A stretch of 64,000 nt of DNA. It comes from JBFJKD01 sp041601945. GTDB taxonomy: Bacteria; Pseudomonadota; Gammaproteobacteria; Pseudomonadales; Porticoccaceae. The stretch spans positions 33,069 to 97,068 of the forward strand of contig JBFIHG010000004.1 in the NCBI GenBank assembly GCA_041601945.1. Direction: 5' to 3'. The position numbers were made by a program, and so were the translations under genes. Below, piece by piece: positions 1-8,974 of the stretch. The notes below the pieces were generated by a model. It saw only the letters and a list, made by a program, of their open reading frames with translations. It was not told where the DNA came from and ran no database searches. Numbering within the stretch: the stretch's first letter is position 1; every line of letters begins with the position of its first letter.

Positions 1-35
1 TCTAATATGGAATGTAAATCATAAAAATTATGAAT

Positions 36-64
36 TTGTTTTATTTATAGATTGTCTCTAAAAT
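36..64 (+). promoter_or_regulatory. Putative sigma70 promoter of leuCDB
   Basis: A TTGTTT box (36-41) and a TAAAAT box (59-64) are separated by exactly 17 bases in an AT-rich stretch. They lie about 40 bases upstream of the leuC start, which would give a short 5' leader. The match to TTGACA/TATAAT is partial, and no leader peptide for attenuation is visible in the remaining sequence. The call rests only on motif and spacing. Confidence 0.45.
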
Positions 65-101
65 TCCTGGTAATAAGCTGCTACAGCAATTGGAGGCCGA
101 C

Positions 102-1541
102 ATGGCTGGAAAAACATTATATGACAAGCTTTGGGATGCGCATCTGGTTGAACAACGCGTCGACGGTTCGGCGCTGATCTATATTGACCGCCATCTGTTG
201 CACGAGGTGACATCTCCTCAGGCGTTCGAAGGTCTGCGCATAGCGGGGCGAAAACCCTGGCGGATCGATGCCAATCTGGCAACCCCTGATCACAACGTTT
301 CCACGGATGCGCGAGAGCGAGCCGGGGGCGTTAACGCCATCGCCGACGAGATATCGCGCCTGCAGGTACAGACACTGGACGACAACTGCGACGAATACGG
401 CATTGTCGAGCACAAAATTAATGACCCGGGGCAGGGTATCGTGCATGTTATCGGGCCGGAACAGGGCGCGACTTTGCCCGGCATGACTGTGGTGTGCGGA
501 GACTCCCACACAGCCACCCACGGCGCGCTGGGGGCTCTTGCCCACGGTATAGGGACCTCCGAGGTAGAACATGTGCTTGCTACCCAATGTCTGATCGCAC
601 AAAAAATGAAGAATATGCTGGTGCGGGTGGATGGTAAATTGGGGGTAGGCGTGACCCCGAAAGATTTGGTGCTGGCAGTGATTGGCAAGATCGGTACAGC
701 GGGTGGCTCCGGCTATGCCATTGAATTTGCTGGTGAAGTACTGCGCAATATGACCATGGAAGGCCGGATGACGGTGTGTAATATGGCCATCGAGGCCGGC
801 GCCCGGGTGGGTATGGTGGCGGTGGATGAGGTGACGATTAATTATGTCCAGGGTCGCCGTTATGCACCGCAGGCGGAACATTGGCCGCGGGCGGTCGATT
901 ATTGGCGCACGCTGGTTAGCGATGAGGATGCGGTTTTCGACGCGGTTGTGGAAATGCGTGGAGAACAAATCGAGCCGCAGGTGAGCTGGGGAACCTCTCC
1001 AGAAATGGTGGTACCCGTGGGATCTTCGGTGCCGGATCCGGCAGCAGAAGTGGATAGTGGCAAACGGGAAGGTATGCAACGTGCGCTGCAATACATGGGT
1101 TTAAATGCCGGCATGCCGATAACGGGAATTCACGTGGATCGTGTGTTTATCGGCTCCTGCACCAATTCCCGGCTGGAGGATCTGCGCGCCGCGGCGGACG
1201 TGGTCCGCGGTCGCAAGGTGGCCGCGTCGGTCAAACAGGCCATGGTGGTCCCGGGCTCCCAGGCAGTGAAAGTGCAGGCGGAAGCCGAAGGACTGCATCG
1301 CATTTTTCTGGATGCCGGTCTGGAATGGCGCGAGCCGGGCTGTTCCATGTGTCTGGCCATGAATGCGGACAAGTTGGGCGAAGGCGAGCATTGCGCTTCG
1401 ACGTCCAACCGTAACTTTGAAGGGCGTCAGGGCAAGGGCGGACGAACTCATCTGGTGAGTCCGGCCATGGCCGCGGCAGCCGCGGTGGCAGGTCATTTTG
1501 TCGATGTGCGCGAATGGATGAAAAACGGAGATCACCTATGA
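102..1541 (+). CDS. leuC: 3-isopropylmalate dehydratase large subunit LeuC
   Basis: LeuC is the aconitase-family large subunit that, with LeuD, isomerises 2-isopropylmalate to 3-isopropylmalate in leucine synthesis. The 479-residue protein has full family length. Three cysteines expected to hold the [4Fe-4S] cluster are visible: Cys353 in GSCTNSR, and Cys414 and Cys417 in PGCSMC. A TTG at 90 is in frame, but the ATG at 102 has a GGAGG ribosome site at 92-96 and gives the usual MAGKTLYDKLWD start, so I chose it. The stop overlaps the leuD start (ATGA), which indicates translational coupling in a leuCDB operon. Confidence 0.97.
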   Translation: MAGKTLYDKLWDAHLVEQRVDGSALIYIDRHLLHEVTSPQAFEGLRIAGRKPWRIDANLATPDHNVSTDARERAGGVNAIADEISRLQVQTLDDNCDEYGIVEHKINDPGQGIVHVIGPEQGATLPGMTVVCGDSHTATHGALGALAHGIGTSEVEHVLATQCLIAQKMKNMLVRVDGKLGVGVTPKDLVLAVIGKIGTAGGSGYAIEFAGEVLRNMTMEGRMTVCNMAIEAGARVGMVAVDEVTINYVQGRRYAPQAEHWPRAVDYWRTLVSDEDAVFDAVVEMRGEQIEPQVSWGTSPEMVVPVGSSVPDPAAEVDSGKREGMQRALQYMGLNAGMPITGIHVDRVFIGSCTNSRLEDLRAAADVVRGRKVAASVKQAMVVPGSQAVKVQAEAEGLHRIFLDAGLEWREPGCSMCLAMNADKLGEGEHCASTSNRNFEGRQGKGGRTHLVSPAMAAAAAVAGHFVDVREWMKNGDHL

Positions 1542-2194
1542 TGCCCTTAACTGTACACCGGGGGCTGGTGGCTCCCATGGATCGTGCCAACGTCGACACG
1601 GACATGATTATTCCCAAGCAGTTTTTGAAATCGATTAAACGCAGCGGGTTTGGCCCCAATTTATTTGATGAGCTGCGCTACCTGGATCACGGAGTACCTG
1701 GGCAGGATGCGAGTAAACGCCCCTTAAATCCCGATTTTCCCCTCAACTGGCCGCGCTATCAGGGGGCTTCGATTTTGTTAGCCAGGCGTAATTTTGGCTG
1801 TGGATCAAGCCGCGAGCACGCGCCCTGGGCTTTGGAAGATGCGGGCTTTCGGGTGATTATTGCGCCCAGTTTTGCGGATATCTTTTATAACAATTGTTTC
1901 AAGAATGGATTGCTCCCCCTGGTGCTGGAGGAGGCCGATGTGGAGCAGTTGTTTAAGGAGCTCATGGATAACGAAGGGTTCTCTCTGACGGTAGATCTCG
2001 AAGCCCAAACCGTGGAACGCCCCGGCGGTGGACGATTGCCTTTTGCGGTGGATGAGTTTCGCAAGCATTGCCTGTTAAATGGTCTCGACGATATCGGCTT
2101 GACCTTGCAACAAGAAGATGCGATTCGCCGCTTTGAAAAACAGTGGCAGGCGCAATGTCCCTGGCTATTCGGTGCGATCACCAGCACACAGTAA
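1538..2194 (+). CDS. leuD: 3-isopropylmalate dehydratase small subunit LeuD
   Basis: LeuD is the small swivelling domain that completes isopropylmalate isomerase with LeuC in the cytosol. The product is about 218 residues, normal for the family. It carries the conserved DTDMIIPKQFL segment and the GCGSSREHAPWAL motif that binds the substrate phosphate-like group. The start is one of two adjacent ATGs (1538 or 1541). The upstream GGAG at 1527-1530 fits 1538 best. The gene overlaps leuC by four bases and is followed 35 bases later by leuB. Confidence 0.96.
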   Translation: MMPLTVHRGLVAPMDRANVDTDMIIPKQFLKSIKRSGFGPNLFDELRYLDHGVPGQDASKRPLNPDFPLNWPRYQGASILLARRNFGCGSSREHAPWALEDAGFRVIIAPSFADIFYNNCFKNGLLPLVLEEADVEQLFKELMDNEGFSLTVDLEAQTVERPGGGRLPFAVDEFRKHCLLNGLDDIGLTLQQEDAIRRFEKQWQAQCPWLFGAITSTQ

Positions 2195-2229
2195 TACATA
2201 TCAGCAACCTGGTGTAATGGAGAGATAAA

Positions 2230-3312
2230 TTGACTTCGGAAATTTTGATATTGCCTGGCGACGGTATTGGCCCGGAAATTATGGCGCAGGCGGTGGCGGT
2301 GCTGGAAGCGGTAGATCGCCGTTTTAAGCTGGGCTTGCAGTTGGTGGAAGGTCTGGTCGGTGGCGCTGCTATCAATGCCACTGGCGTGCCCTTGCCAGAT
2401 ACCACTTTGCACAAGGCACAGCGGGCCGATGCCATTCTGCTCGGTGCCGTGGGCGGTCCGCAATGGGATAATATTGAGCGCGCCCTGCGCCCGGAAAAGG
2501 GCTTGCTTGGACTGCGCTCCGGGCTGGAGCTGTTCGCCTATCTGCGCCCCGCAATACTCTATCCGCAACTGGTCAACGCCTCCTCGTTGAAGCCCGAAGT
2601 GGTCGGTGGGCTGGATATCCTGCTGGTGCGGGAATTGACCGGGGGTATCTATTTTGGCGAGCCGCGTGGTATTCGTACCCTGGCCAACGGCGAACGGCAG
2701 GGCTATAACACTTACGTGTACAGCGAGTCGGAAATTCGCCGCATTGGTCACGTCGCCTTTGCAGCTGCTCGCCAGCGGGGCAAGAAGCTGTGTTCGGTGG
2801 ATAAAGCGAATGTGCTGGAGGTGACCATCCTGTGGCGCGAGGTGATGACCGAGTTGGCGGCGGAGTACCCCGATGTAGCTCTTAGCCATATGTATGTGGA
2901 CAATGCGGCCATGCAACTAGTCAGGCAACCGAAACAGTTCGATGTGATCGTTACCGGTAATATGTTTGGCGATATTCTCTCCGATCAGGCGGCGATGCTG
3001 ACCGGCTCCATTGGCATGCTGCCATCGGCGTCACTGGACGCCAACGGTAAGGGCATGTACGAGCCGTGTCACGGCTCGGCGCCGGATATTGCGGGACAGA
3101 ATGTCGCGAATCCCCTGGCAACTATTCTCTCCGTGGCCATGATGTTGCGCTACTCGCTGCAGCGGGACGATGTGGCGAGTGTCATTGAGCAGGCAGTGGG
3201 CGCGGCACTGGATCAGGGCTTGCGTACGCCGGACATCGCCGGCTCGGACACCACGACCGTAGGCACCAGGGAGATGGGTGCGGCAGTACTGTCGAATCTG
3301 GCGATAAAGTGA
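2230..3312 (+). CDS. leuB: 3-isopropylmalate dehydrogenase LeuB
   Basis: LeuB oxidises and decarboxylates 3-isopropylmalate to 2-oxoisocaproate using NAD+. The 360-residue sequence opens with the ILPGDGIGPEI nucleotide-binding signature. It also has the LLGAVGGPQWD segment, the catalytic region around YNTYVYSESE, and the metal-binding GNMFGDILSDQAAML motif. The start codon is TTG at 2230, supported by GGAG at 2219-2222. It is the third gene of leuCDB. Confidence 0.96.
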   Translation: MTSEILILPGDGIGPEIMAQAVAVLEAVDRRFKLGLQLVEGLVGGAAINATGVPLPDTTLHKAQRADAILLGAVGGPQWDNIERALRPEKGLLGLRSGLELFAYLRPAILYPQLVNASSLKPEVVGGLDILLVRELTGGIYFGEPRGIRTLANGERQGYNTYVYSESEIRRIGHVAFAAARQRGKKLCSVDKANVLEVTILWREVMTELAAEYPDVALSHMYVDNAAMQLVRQPKQFDVIVTGNMFGDILSDQAAMLTGSIGMLPSASLDANGKGMYEPCHGSAPDIAGQNVANPLATILSVAMMLRYSLQRDDVASVIEQAVGAALDQGLRTPDIAGSDTTTVGTREMGAAVLSNLAIK

Positions 3313-3366
3313 TCTGAGGGATAGAAATAAATATATCTTACAACATTAACAAAAGAATATAACTGT

Positions 3367-4485
3367 ATGAATAAAATAGGTTTTATTGGTTGGAGAGGCA
3401 TGGTTGGTTCGGTGCTGTTGGCGCGTATGGAAGCGGAGCAGGACTTCGCCGAACTGGCGCGTAGGAACATCGAGCCGGTGTTTTTTACCACGTCCCAGAT
3501 CGGTGAAACGGGCCCTCTTAAGGACACGGTTCTGCGGGACGCCCACGATCTGGAGGCGCTGACTGGCCTCGATGCCATCGTGACCTGTCAGGGCGGTGAT
3601 TACACCAAGGCCATCTATCCGCGTCTGCGGGCACAGGGTTGGCAGGGTTACTGGATAGATGCCGCCTCGTCGTTACGTATGGACGACGACGCATTGATCG
3701 TTCTCGACCCGGTCAATCTGACGGTTATCGAAGATGGTCTGGCGCGTGGCATCAAAAATTTTATCGGTGGCAATTGCACGGTCAGTTTGATGCTGATGGC
3801 CCTGGGTGGATTATTTAAACGGGGGCTGGTGGAGTGGGCCAGCGCCATGACCTATCAGGCGGCTTCCGGTGCGGGTGCGCAGAATATGCGTGAGCTAATC
3901 GCCCAGATGGGCGTGATACATGGCGCGGTAAGTGGTGAATTAAGGGATGTGGATTCCGCTATTCTCGAACTCGACCATAAAGTGGCATCAGTCATCCGCA
4001 GTGAACGAATGCCTGTCGAGCGCTTTGGTTATCCCCTGGCGGGGAGTTTACTACCGTGGATTGATAGTGAGCTGGACAGTGGCCAGAGCCGGGAAGAGTG
4101 GAAGGGGCAGGCCGAGACCAATAAAATTCTGGGGCGCGAGCAGGACCCGATTCCATTCGATGGCATCTGCGTGCGAATTGGCGCGATGCGTAGTCACAGT
4201 CAGGCCCTGACCCTGAAGTTAACGCAGGATGTACCTCTCGATGAAATCGAAGACATGCTGGCCGAGGCGAATTCCTGGGTGAAAGTAGTGCCTAATCATC
4301 GGGAGGATAGCCTGCGGGAGCTTAGCCCGGCTGCTGTGACCGGTACCATGACCGTTCCCGTGGGCCGTTTGCGCAAGATGAATATGGGCGCGAAGTATTT
4401 ATCGGCGTTCACTGTGGGCGATCAGTTGTTATGGGGCGCGGCCGAACCGTTGCGGCGTATGTTACGCATTTTGCTGGAGAAGTAA
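3367..4485 (+). CDS. asd: Aspartate-semialdehyde dehydrogenase
   Basis: Asd reduces aspartyl phosphate to aspartate semialdehyde with NADPH, the branch point to lysine, threonine, methionine and diaminopimelate for the cell wall. The protein is 372 residues, the usual length of the gammaproteobacterial class. It starts MNKIGFIGWRGMVGSVL (NADP-binding loop) and has catalytic Cys137 in GGNCTVS. The 54-base AT-rich gap after leuB has no obvious terminator and no clear Shine-Dalgarno, so it may be co-transcribed or have its own weak promoter. It directly abuts a paralogous gene. Confidence 0.96.
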   Translation: MNKIGFIGWRGMVGSVLLARMEAEQDFAELARRNIEPVFFTTSQIGETGPLKDTVLRDAHDLEALTGLDAIVTCQGGDYTKAIYPRLRAQGWQGYWIDAASSLRMDDDALIVLDPVNLTVIEDGLARGIKNFIGGNCTVSLMLMALGGLFKRGLVEWASAMTYQAASGAGAQNMRELIAQMGVIHGAVSGELRDVDSAILELDHKVASVIRSERMPVERFGYPLAGSLLPWIDSELDSGQSREEWKGQAETNKILGREQDPIPFDGICVRIGAMRSHSQALTLKLTQDVPLDEIEDMLAEANSWVKVVPNHREDSLRELSPAAVTGTMTVPVGRLRKMNMGAKYLSAFTVGDQLLWGAAEPLRRMLRILLEK

Positions 4486-5541
4486 TTGGATACGGATAAC
4501 GCACAAGACCCAGCGGGCAGCGCGGGGGTGGGTATTGCCGTGGTTGGCGCCACTGGCGCGGTGGGAGGGGCGATTCTGGAGCTGTTGGCAGAACGGGGCT
4601 TTACCAGGACGAGTATTCACCCCGTAGCCAGCGATGCTTCCAGTGGTGAAACGGTGATGTTTGGCAACAAACCGCTGTTGGTCGAAGGGATTTCCGAATT
4701 TGATTTTTCGCGGGTGGGGTTGGCGCTGTTTGCGGTCAACCCAGAGGTTTCCGCTGCCCACGTGGCGCGGGCCACAGAGTCGGGCTGCATCGTTATAGAC
4801 GCCGGCGGACACTTTACGGATGACACAGAGATTCCACTGGTGGTATATAACGTCAACCCCGAGGAATTGGCGGGGCACAGCGCACACAGTTTGGTGACTG
4901 TGCCCGGAGCGATAGCCACCCAGTTAGCGGCGGTGCTGGCGCCGATCCAGGCGGAGGTGGGCATCGCGAGTATCCATATCGCGACCTATCAGGCGGTGTC
5001 GGGCGCTGGTCGTGGCGGCATCACGGCGTTGGCCGGAGAAACCGCGGCCCTGCTTAACGGGCTGCCTCGGCCAAAGGGTGGAGTCTTTCCTCGGCAAATT
5101 GCGTTCAATTTATTGCCGTGCGTTGGTGCTCTTGACGAGCAGGGGCATTCTTCCGAAGAACTACAGGTGGTCCGCGAGACTCAGAGACTGCTGGGTGATA
5201 CGTCGATTGGTATCAGCGTCACCTGTGTTCAGGTGCCGGTGTTCCATGGTCATGCGCTCGCCGTTCATCTGGAAACCCGCTATCCGCTCGACGTTAGCGA
5301 CTTGCGCCAGCTATTAAAAAAAGCGCAAGGCGTGACCTTGGTAGATACCGGTGTAACACGCAAGTTTCCCACGCCGGTGGAGGACGCGGCCGGCGTGGAT
5401 GGAGTGCTGGTCGGCAGATTGCGAGCCGATCAATTCAACGAAAAAGGTATTAATTTGTGGATTGTGTCCGATAATTTACGAAACGGTGCTGCATTAAACA
5501 GCGTACGGCTTGCGGAAATGTTGATAAAATCTTATTTGTAA
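4486..5541 (+). CDS. usg: Usg-type aspartate-semialdehyde dehydrogenase paralogue lacking the catalytic Cys
   Basis: This 351-residue protein has the semialdehyde dehydrogenase fold: a VVGATGAVGGAILELL nucleotide loop, the YQAVSGAGRGGI segment and the VPVFHGHA region that carries the general base. Where active Asd enzymes have the nucleophile in an N-C-T/S motif, this one reads VTVPGAIATQL, with no cysteine. It is therefore unlikely to perform normal Asd chemistry. It occupies the position of Usg in the Pseudomonas order asd-usg-fimV-truA; its role is unknown. It begins with TTG immediately after the asd stop, with GGAGA at 4476-4480 as ribosome site. Confidence 0.9.
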   Translation: MDTDNAQDPAGSAGVGIAVVGATGAVGGAILELLAERGFTRTSIHPVASDASSGETVMFGNKPLLVEGISEFDFSRVGLALFAVNPEVSAAHVARATESGCIVIDAGGHFTDDTEIPLVVYNVNPEELAGHSAHSLVTVPGAIATQLAAVLAPIQAEVGIASIHIATYQAVSGAGRGGITALAGETAALLNGLPRPKGGVFPRQIAFNLLPCVGALDEQGHSSEELQVVRETQRLLGDTSIGISVTCVQVPVFHGHALAVHLETRYPLDVSDLRQLLKKAQGVTLVDTGVTRKFPTPVEDAAGVDGVLVGRLRADQFNEKGINLWIVSDNLRNGAALNSVRLAEMLIKSYL

Positions 5542-5642
5542 TAAATACTTAGGCCTGTATATTACCGTGAGTTGTATGTTCAGCTAGTCGTGGTCGGGCA
5601 GGACAACAGTCAGTTTTGGGACAAGAAAAAAGGTAGAAGGAC

Positions 5643-8039
5643 ATGACGCTGCGAAAATTATCCTACTGGTTTGGCTTGGCTATATTAGCGACGTCCCAGT
5701 GGGCGTTGGCTCTGGGTCTGGGTGAAATTAAACTTAATTCCGCGCTCAATGAACCCCTGGATGCTGAAATTCGCCTGCTTAATGTGGGCGGTCTCGGGGA
5801 CACCGAAATTCTCGCCAGCCTGGCTTCGGAGAAAGATTTTAATCGAGCGGGTGTGGAGCGCGCATTTCACCTGGTGGATATACGTTTTAAGGTGGACGTC
5901 AGCAACTCGGCGGCGCCAGTGATCCGGATAACTTCCCGCAAGCCGATTCGCGAACCCTATCTGGATTTCCTGCTGGACGTGCAGTGGTCTTCCGGGCGCT
6001 TGTTGCGCGAGTACACGGTGCTTCTCGATCTACCGGTTTACGCCACGGACAAGCCCGTGGGAAAGTCCGTGGCCGCGGCGCAGAGCGCTTCGCGGCAGCC
6101 GATTCGGCCAGCACCCACTAGTGGCAGGACAACTGGTGTAAACGGCACTTCGCAGGGTGGCGATATTTCCGGAAATTATCAGGTTCAGTCAGGAGACACT
6201 CTGTGGCAGATCGCCAATCGCGCCCGTCCGGGCAATGCGACGGTGCAGCAGGCGATCATCGCCATACACCAGTTGAATCCAGACGCGTTTATCGATGGCA
6301 ATATCAATCTGCTGCGCAAAGGAGCGGTGTTGCGGATGCCCGATGCGTCGGAATTTGGTGCCACAGATCGCCGTCAGGCCGTGCAGATTGTCGCGGCGCA
6401 GACTCAGGAGTGGCGCGATACAACAAGTACTGGTCCGCAGCTCGACGCGTCCTCCCGTAGCGGTGTATTGGGAACCCGGTCGGCCTCTGATAACGGCCGC
6501 TTGCGCCTGTCCGCGCCGGGTACAGAGGACGCGGCAGGGTCAGATTCTGCCGCTGCAATTGGTGGTGAAGCCGGTCTGATCGGTGGTGGGTCGGTAGAGG
6601 CGTTGCAAAATGAGATTGCCATCGCCCGTGAAGAAGCGGATAAGACGCGCCGCGAGAACAATGAATTAAAGGCCCGGCTCGCCAATCTCGAAGAACAGCT
6701 GAAGTTAGCTCGCCTGGTAGAAATTGGCGATGATGAATTACGCGCCGCACAACTGGCGGCAGGCGTGCATGCAACCACAGCGGACATGGATGGCGATGCA
6801 GCACAGCAGTCTGCGGCGGATGAATCGCTAGCAGGTGAGGCAAGGGAGCAGAGTGAGTTGGTCCCCGACCTCGCGAGCGAAGAGAGCGGCCCGAAGAGGC
6901 CAGAAGAATCCGCGGAGCAGCAGTTAACCAGTGATAAAGTTGCGCAATCTGAAATCGTCGAGGACGGTTTCTTTGAGACTATTAAGGGTTATCTGTTGGT
7001 GATAGCGGGGGTGGTTGGGTTTGTTGTCCTGGCCGTGTCCTATCTGGTGTACCGGCAACGCAACGCCGACCAGGATGACCATCTGGACACTACCGACTTT
7101 GGGCGACGTGTCGAGCCGGTGCGCAGCCGGGCGCGACCAGAACCTGCCGCTAGCGCCGTCGACGAAACGCCCGATATTACCTCGTTGGACGAAATAGATC
7201 TCGACGAGGAAGATATGCTTTTTGCATCCGACGTGGAAGCGAACGACGCTGCGGAGCAGGCGCCCGACGAGCACGAGCAGGTTGACCCTCTGGGCGAAGC
7301 CGACATCTATCTATCCCTCGGTAACTATGCAGAAGCAGAGGCGGTTCTGAGTCAGGCTCTGGCGAAGGCGCCGGACGAAGGCAAACTGCATTTGAAAATG
7401 CTGGAACTGTTTACGGTGCAGGAAGATCTGGAGCGCTTCGACGCCCACTACCCAAATATTCGCCGCCTTAACGACCCAGGTCTGGCGGTGGAAGCGGCGA
7501 AACTGCGCGCCGAGCTGGCGGGTGATTCCGCACCTGCTGAGCCGCATGATGAGTCTCTGTTGGAGGCGGATGAAACTGACGACAGCGCTGAATTGGAGTT
7601 TTCCCTGGACGAGGAAATCCTCGCTGCCGACCTGGATTTGCCCGAGGAAGAGAACGTCGAGGAGTTGGCTGGTGAGGATTTCGATATAGAGCTGGATCTG
7701 GAAACTGAACTGGCGGATATGCAACTGGGCGATGCGCCAGGCGTGGCGCCAGTTGCAGACGTAACCAACGAACCGGCGGACGATGAGGAGTTAGAGATTG
7801 ATCTGGAACGGCCAGTGGCGGATCTGGCGCCGGATTCGGCAGCGGATGAATTCGATTTAGGCAGCGATTTTGACCTGCTCGATAGCGGCGACGAAAGCGC
7901 AACGCAACTGGAGCTTGCCCAGGCGTACATTGATATGGGCGACCCGGAAGGGGCGCGCGAAATTCTCGAGGAAGTGGTGGAGCGCGGCACCACGGAGCAA
8001 CAGGACAAAGCTCGGGCCTTGATAAATTCTTTGGCCTGA
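5643..8039 (+). CDS. fimV: FimV-type polar peptidoglycan-binding protein
   Basis: FimV is an inner-membrane polar hub that in Pseudomonas supports type IV pilus assembly and twitching. The 798-residue sequence has a signal peptide (about 1-23), the FimV N-terminal domain (about 24-135), a LysM peptidoglycan-binding domain (about 178-232, starting YQVQSGDTLWQIANRA) and a predicted coiled coil (about 316-360). One membrane helix follows (about 450-470), then a very acidic cytoplasmic region with TPR-like repeats. The last 50 residues form the conserved FimV C-terminal motif (LELAQAYIDMGDPEGAREIL). The ATG at 5643 is preceded by AGAAGGA. Confidence 0.95.
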   Translation: MTLRKLSYWFGLAILATSQWALALGLGEIKLNSALNEPLDAEIRLLNVGGLGDTEILASLASEKDFNRAGVERAFHLVDIRFKVDVSNSAAPVIRITSRKPIREPYLDFLLDVQWSSGRLLREYTVLLDLPVYATDKPVGKSVAAAQSASRQPIRPAPTSGRTTGVNGTSQGGDISGNYQVQSGDTLWQIANRARPGNATVQQAIIAIHQLNPDAFIDGNINLLRKGAVLRMPDASEFGATDRRQAVQIVAAQTQEWRDTTSTGPQLDASSRSGVLGTRSASDNGRLRLSAPGTEDAAGSDSAAAIGGEAGLIGGGSVEALQNEIAIAREEADKTRRENNELKARLANLEEQLKLARLVEIGDDELRAAQLAAGVHATTADMDGDAAQQSAADESLAGEAREQSELVPDLASEESGPKRPEESAEQQLTSDKVAQSEIVEDGFFETIKGYLLVIAGVVGFVVLAVSYLVYRQRNADQDDHLDTTDFGRRVEPVRSRARPEPAASAVDETPDITSLDEIDLDEEDMLFASDVEANDAAEQAPDEHEQVDPLGEADIYLSLGNYAEAEAVLSQALAKAPDEGKLHLKMLELFTVQEDLERFDAHYPNIRRLNDPGLAVEAAKLRAELAGDSAPAEPHDESLLEADETDDSAELEFSLDEEILAADLDLPEEENVEELAGEDFDIELDLETELADMQLGDAPGVAPVADVTNEPADDEELEIDLERPVADLAPDSAADEFDLGSDFDLLDSGDESATQLELAQAYIDMGDPEGAREILEEVVERGTTEQQDKARALINSLA

Positions 8040-8116
8040 AGTCGTTGCGACCGGACGAGTGGCAGTATCGTCGCAATAGCTTGATCCCCGAAAATCAAGA
8101 TTTACCCTCGGGAGTG

Positions 8117-8911
8117 ATGCGTATTGCGGCTGCGGTTGAGTACGACGGTAGTGGTTTTTGTGGTTGGCAACGCCAAACCCACTGCGTCGGTGTCCAGCAA
8201 GTGGTGGAGGCAGCGCTATCATATGTCGCTGCAGAACCGGTCACCGCGGCCTGCGCGGGCCGCACAGATAGTGGCGTTCACGCCACCCATCAGATCATTC
8301 ATTTTGATACCCGCGCCGAACGCAGTCCCCGCAATTGGATTTTAGGGGCGAATAGCCAGTTGCCCCACAGCGTGCGGCTGCATTGGGCGCAGCCGGTTAG
8401 TGCACAGTTTCACGCTCGTTTCAGCGCCATTTCTCGCACCTATCGCTACCTGATCAGTAACCAGACGCACCGCCCCGCACTGGGTCACAATGGACTGACC
8501 TGGGCAAAACATCCGTTAAATATTGGGCTGATGCAGGCAGCGATTAAACCCTTGTTAGGGGAGCACGATTTTTCGGCGTTTCGCGGCGCGGGTTGTCAAT
8601 CCTTGAGCGCGTTTCGCAACGTACAGCAGGTAGACATCGCGCAGCGTGGTAATCTGGTGGTTGTGCAAATCACTGCCAACGCCTTTTTACTACATATGGT
8701 ACGCAATATCGTTGGTGCCTTAATGGTGGTCGGGCGGGGGGAGCGCCCCCCACAATGGATTGCCGAATTGTTGGTCGGTCGCGATCGCACCCGAAGTGCC
8801 GCCACCGCGCCCCCCAATGGGTTATACCTGGTGGCAGTTGGCTATCCGCCACAATTCGCTATTGCGAAACCGTCCCCGGACTCCGAGGCGCCGGGAAATC
8901 TGTTCGGTTAG
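8117..8911 (+). CDS. truA: tRNA pseudouridine(38-40) synthase TruA
   Basis: TruA converts uridines 38-40 of the tRNA anticodon arm to pseudouridine. The protein contains EYDGSGFCGWQRQ near its N-terminus and the catalytic-aspartate motif CAGRTDSGVHA. It also has the HARFSAISRTYRY and NAFLLHMVRNIVGAL segments typical of TruA. The start is uncertain. The ATG at 8117 begins the conserved core but its GGGAG site is only 2 bases away. An in-frame TTG at 8045, just after fimV, would add 24 residues without a good ribosome site. Identity is secure; the N-terminus is not. Confidence 0.94.
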   Translation: MRIAAAVEYDGSGFCGWQRQTHCVGVQQVVEAALSYVAAEPVTAACAGRTDSGVHATHQIIHFDTRAERSPRNWILGANSQLPHSVRLHWAQPVSAQFHARFSAISRTYRYLISNQTHRPALGHNGLTWAKHPLNIGLMQAAIKPLLGEHDFSAFRGAGCQSLSAFRNVQQVDIAQRGNLVVVQITANAFLLHMVRNIVGALMVVGRGERPPQWIAELLVGRDRTRSAATAPPNGLYLVAVGYPPQFAIAKPSPDSEAPGNLFG

Positions 8912-8941
8912 CCGGTAGCGTTAGGTGCCGTTCTGTTTTTT

Positions 8942-8950
8942 TGCTAGAAT
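8942..8950 (+). promoter_or_regulatory. Extended -10 promoter element before trpF
   Basis: TGCTAGAAT (8942-8950) matches an extended -10 element (TGN plus TANNAT-like hexamer), preceded by a T-run. Transcription would start near 8957, just upstream of the G-run at 8963-8968 and the conserved TrpF coding sequence. No convincing -35 box is seen; extended -10 promoters often lack one. Confidence 0.45.
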
Positions 8951-8974
8951 TTAGCCCACCACGGGGGGCGTTGT

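Noticed and set aside
117..1091. Long minus-strand open frame across leuC
   Set aside because: It lies wholly antisense to a well-conserved gene, has no ribosome site and no recognisable domain, and is rich in His/Arg, as expected of a GC-rich shadow frame.
7448..8098. Ser-rich minus-strand frames across the end of fimV
   Set aside because: They mirror the acidic, repeat-rich codons of fimV; low-complexity Ser/Arg composition and no initiation signals indicate an antisense artefact.
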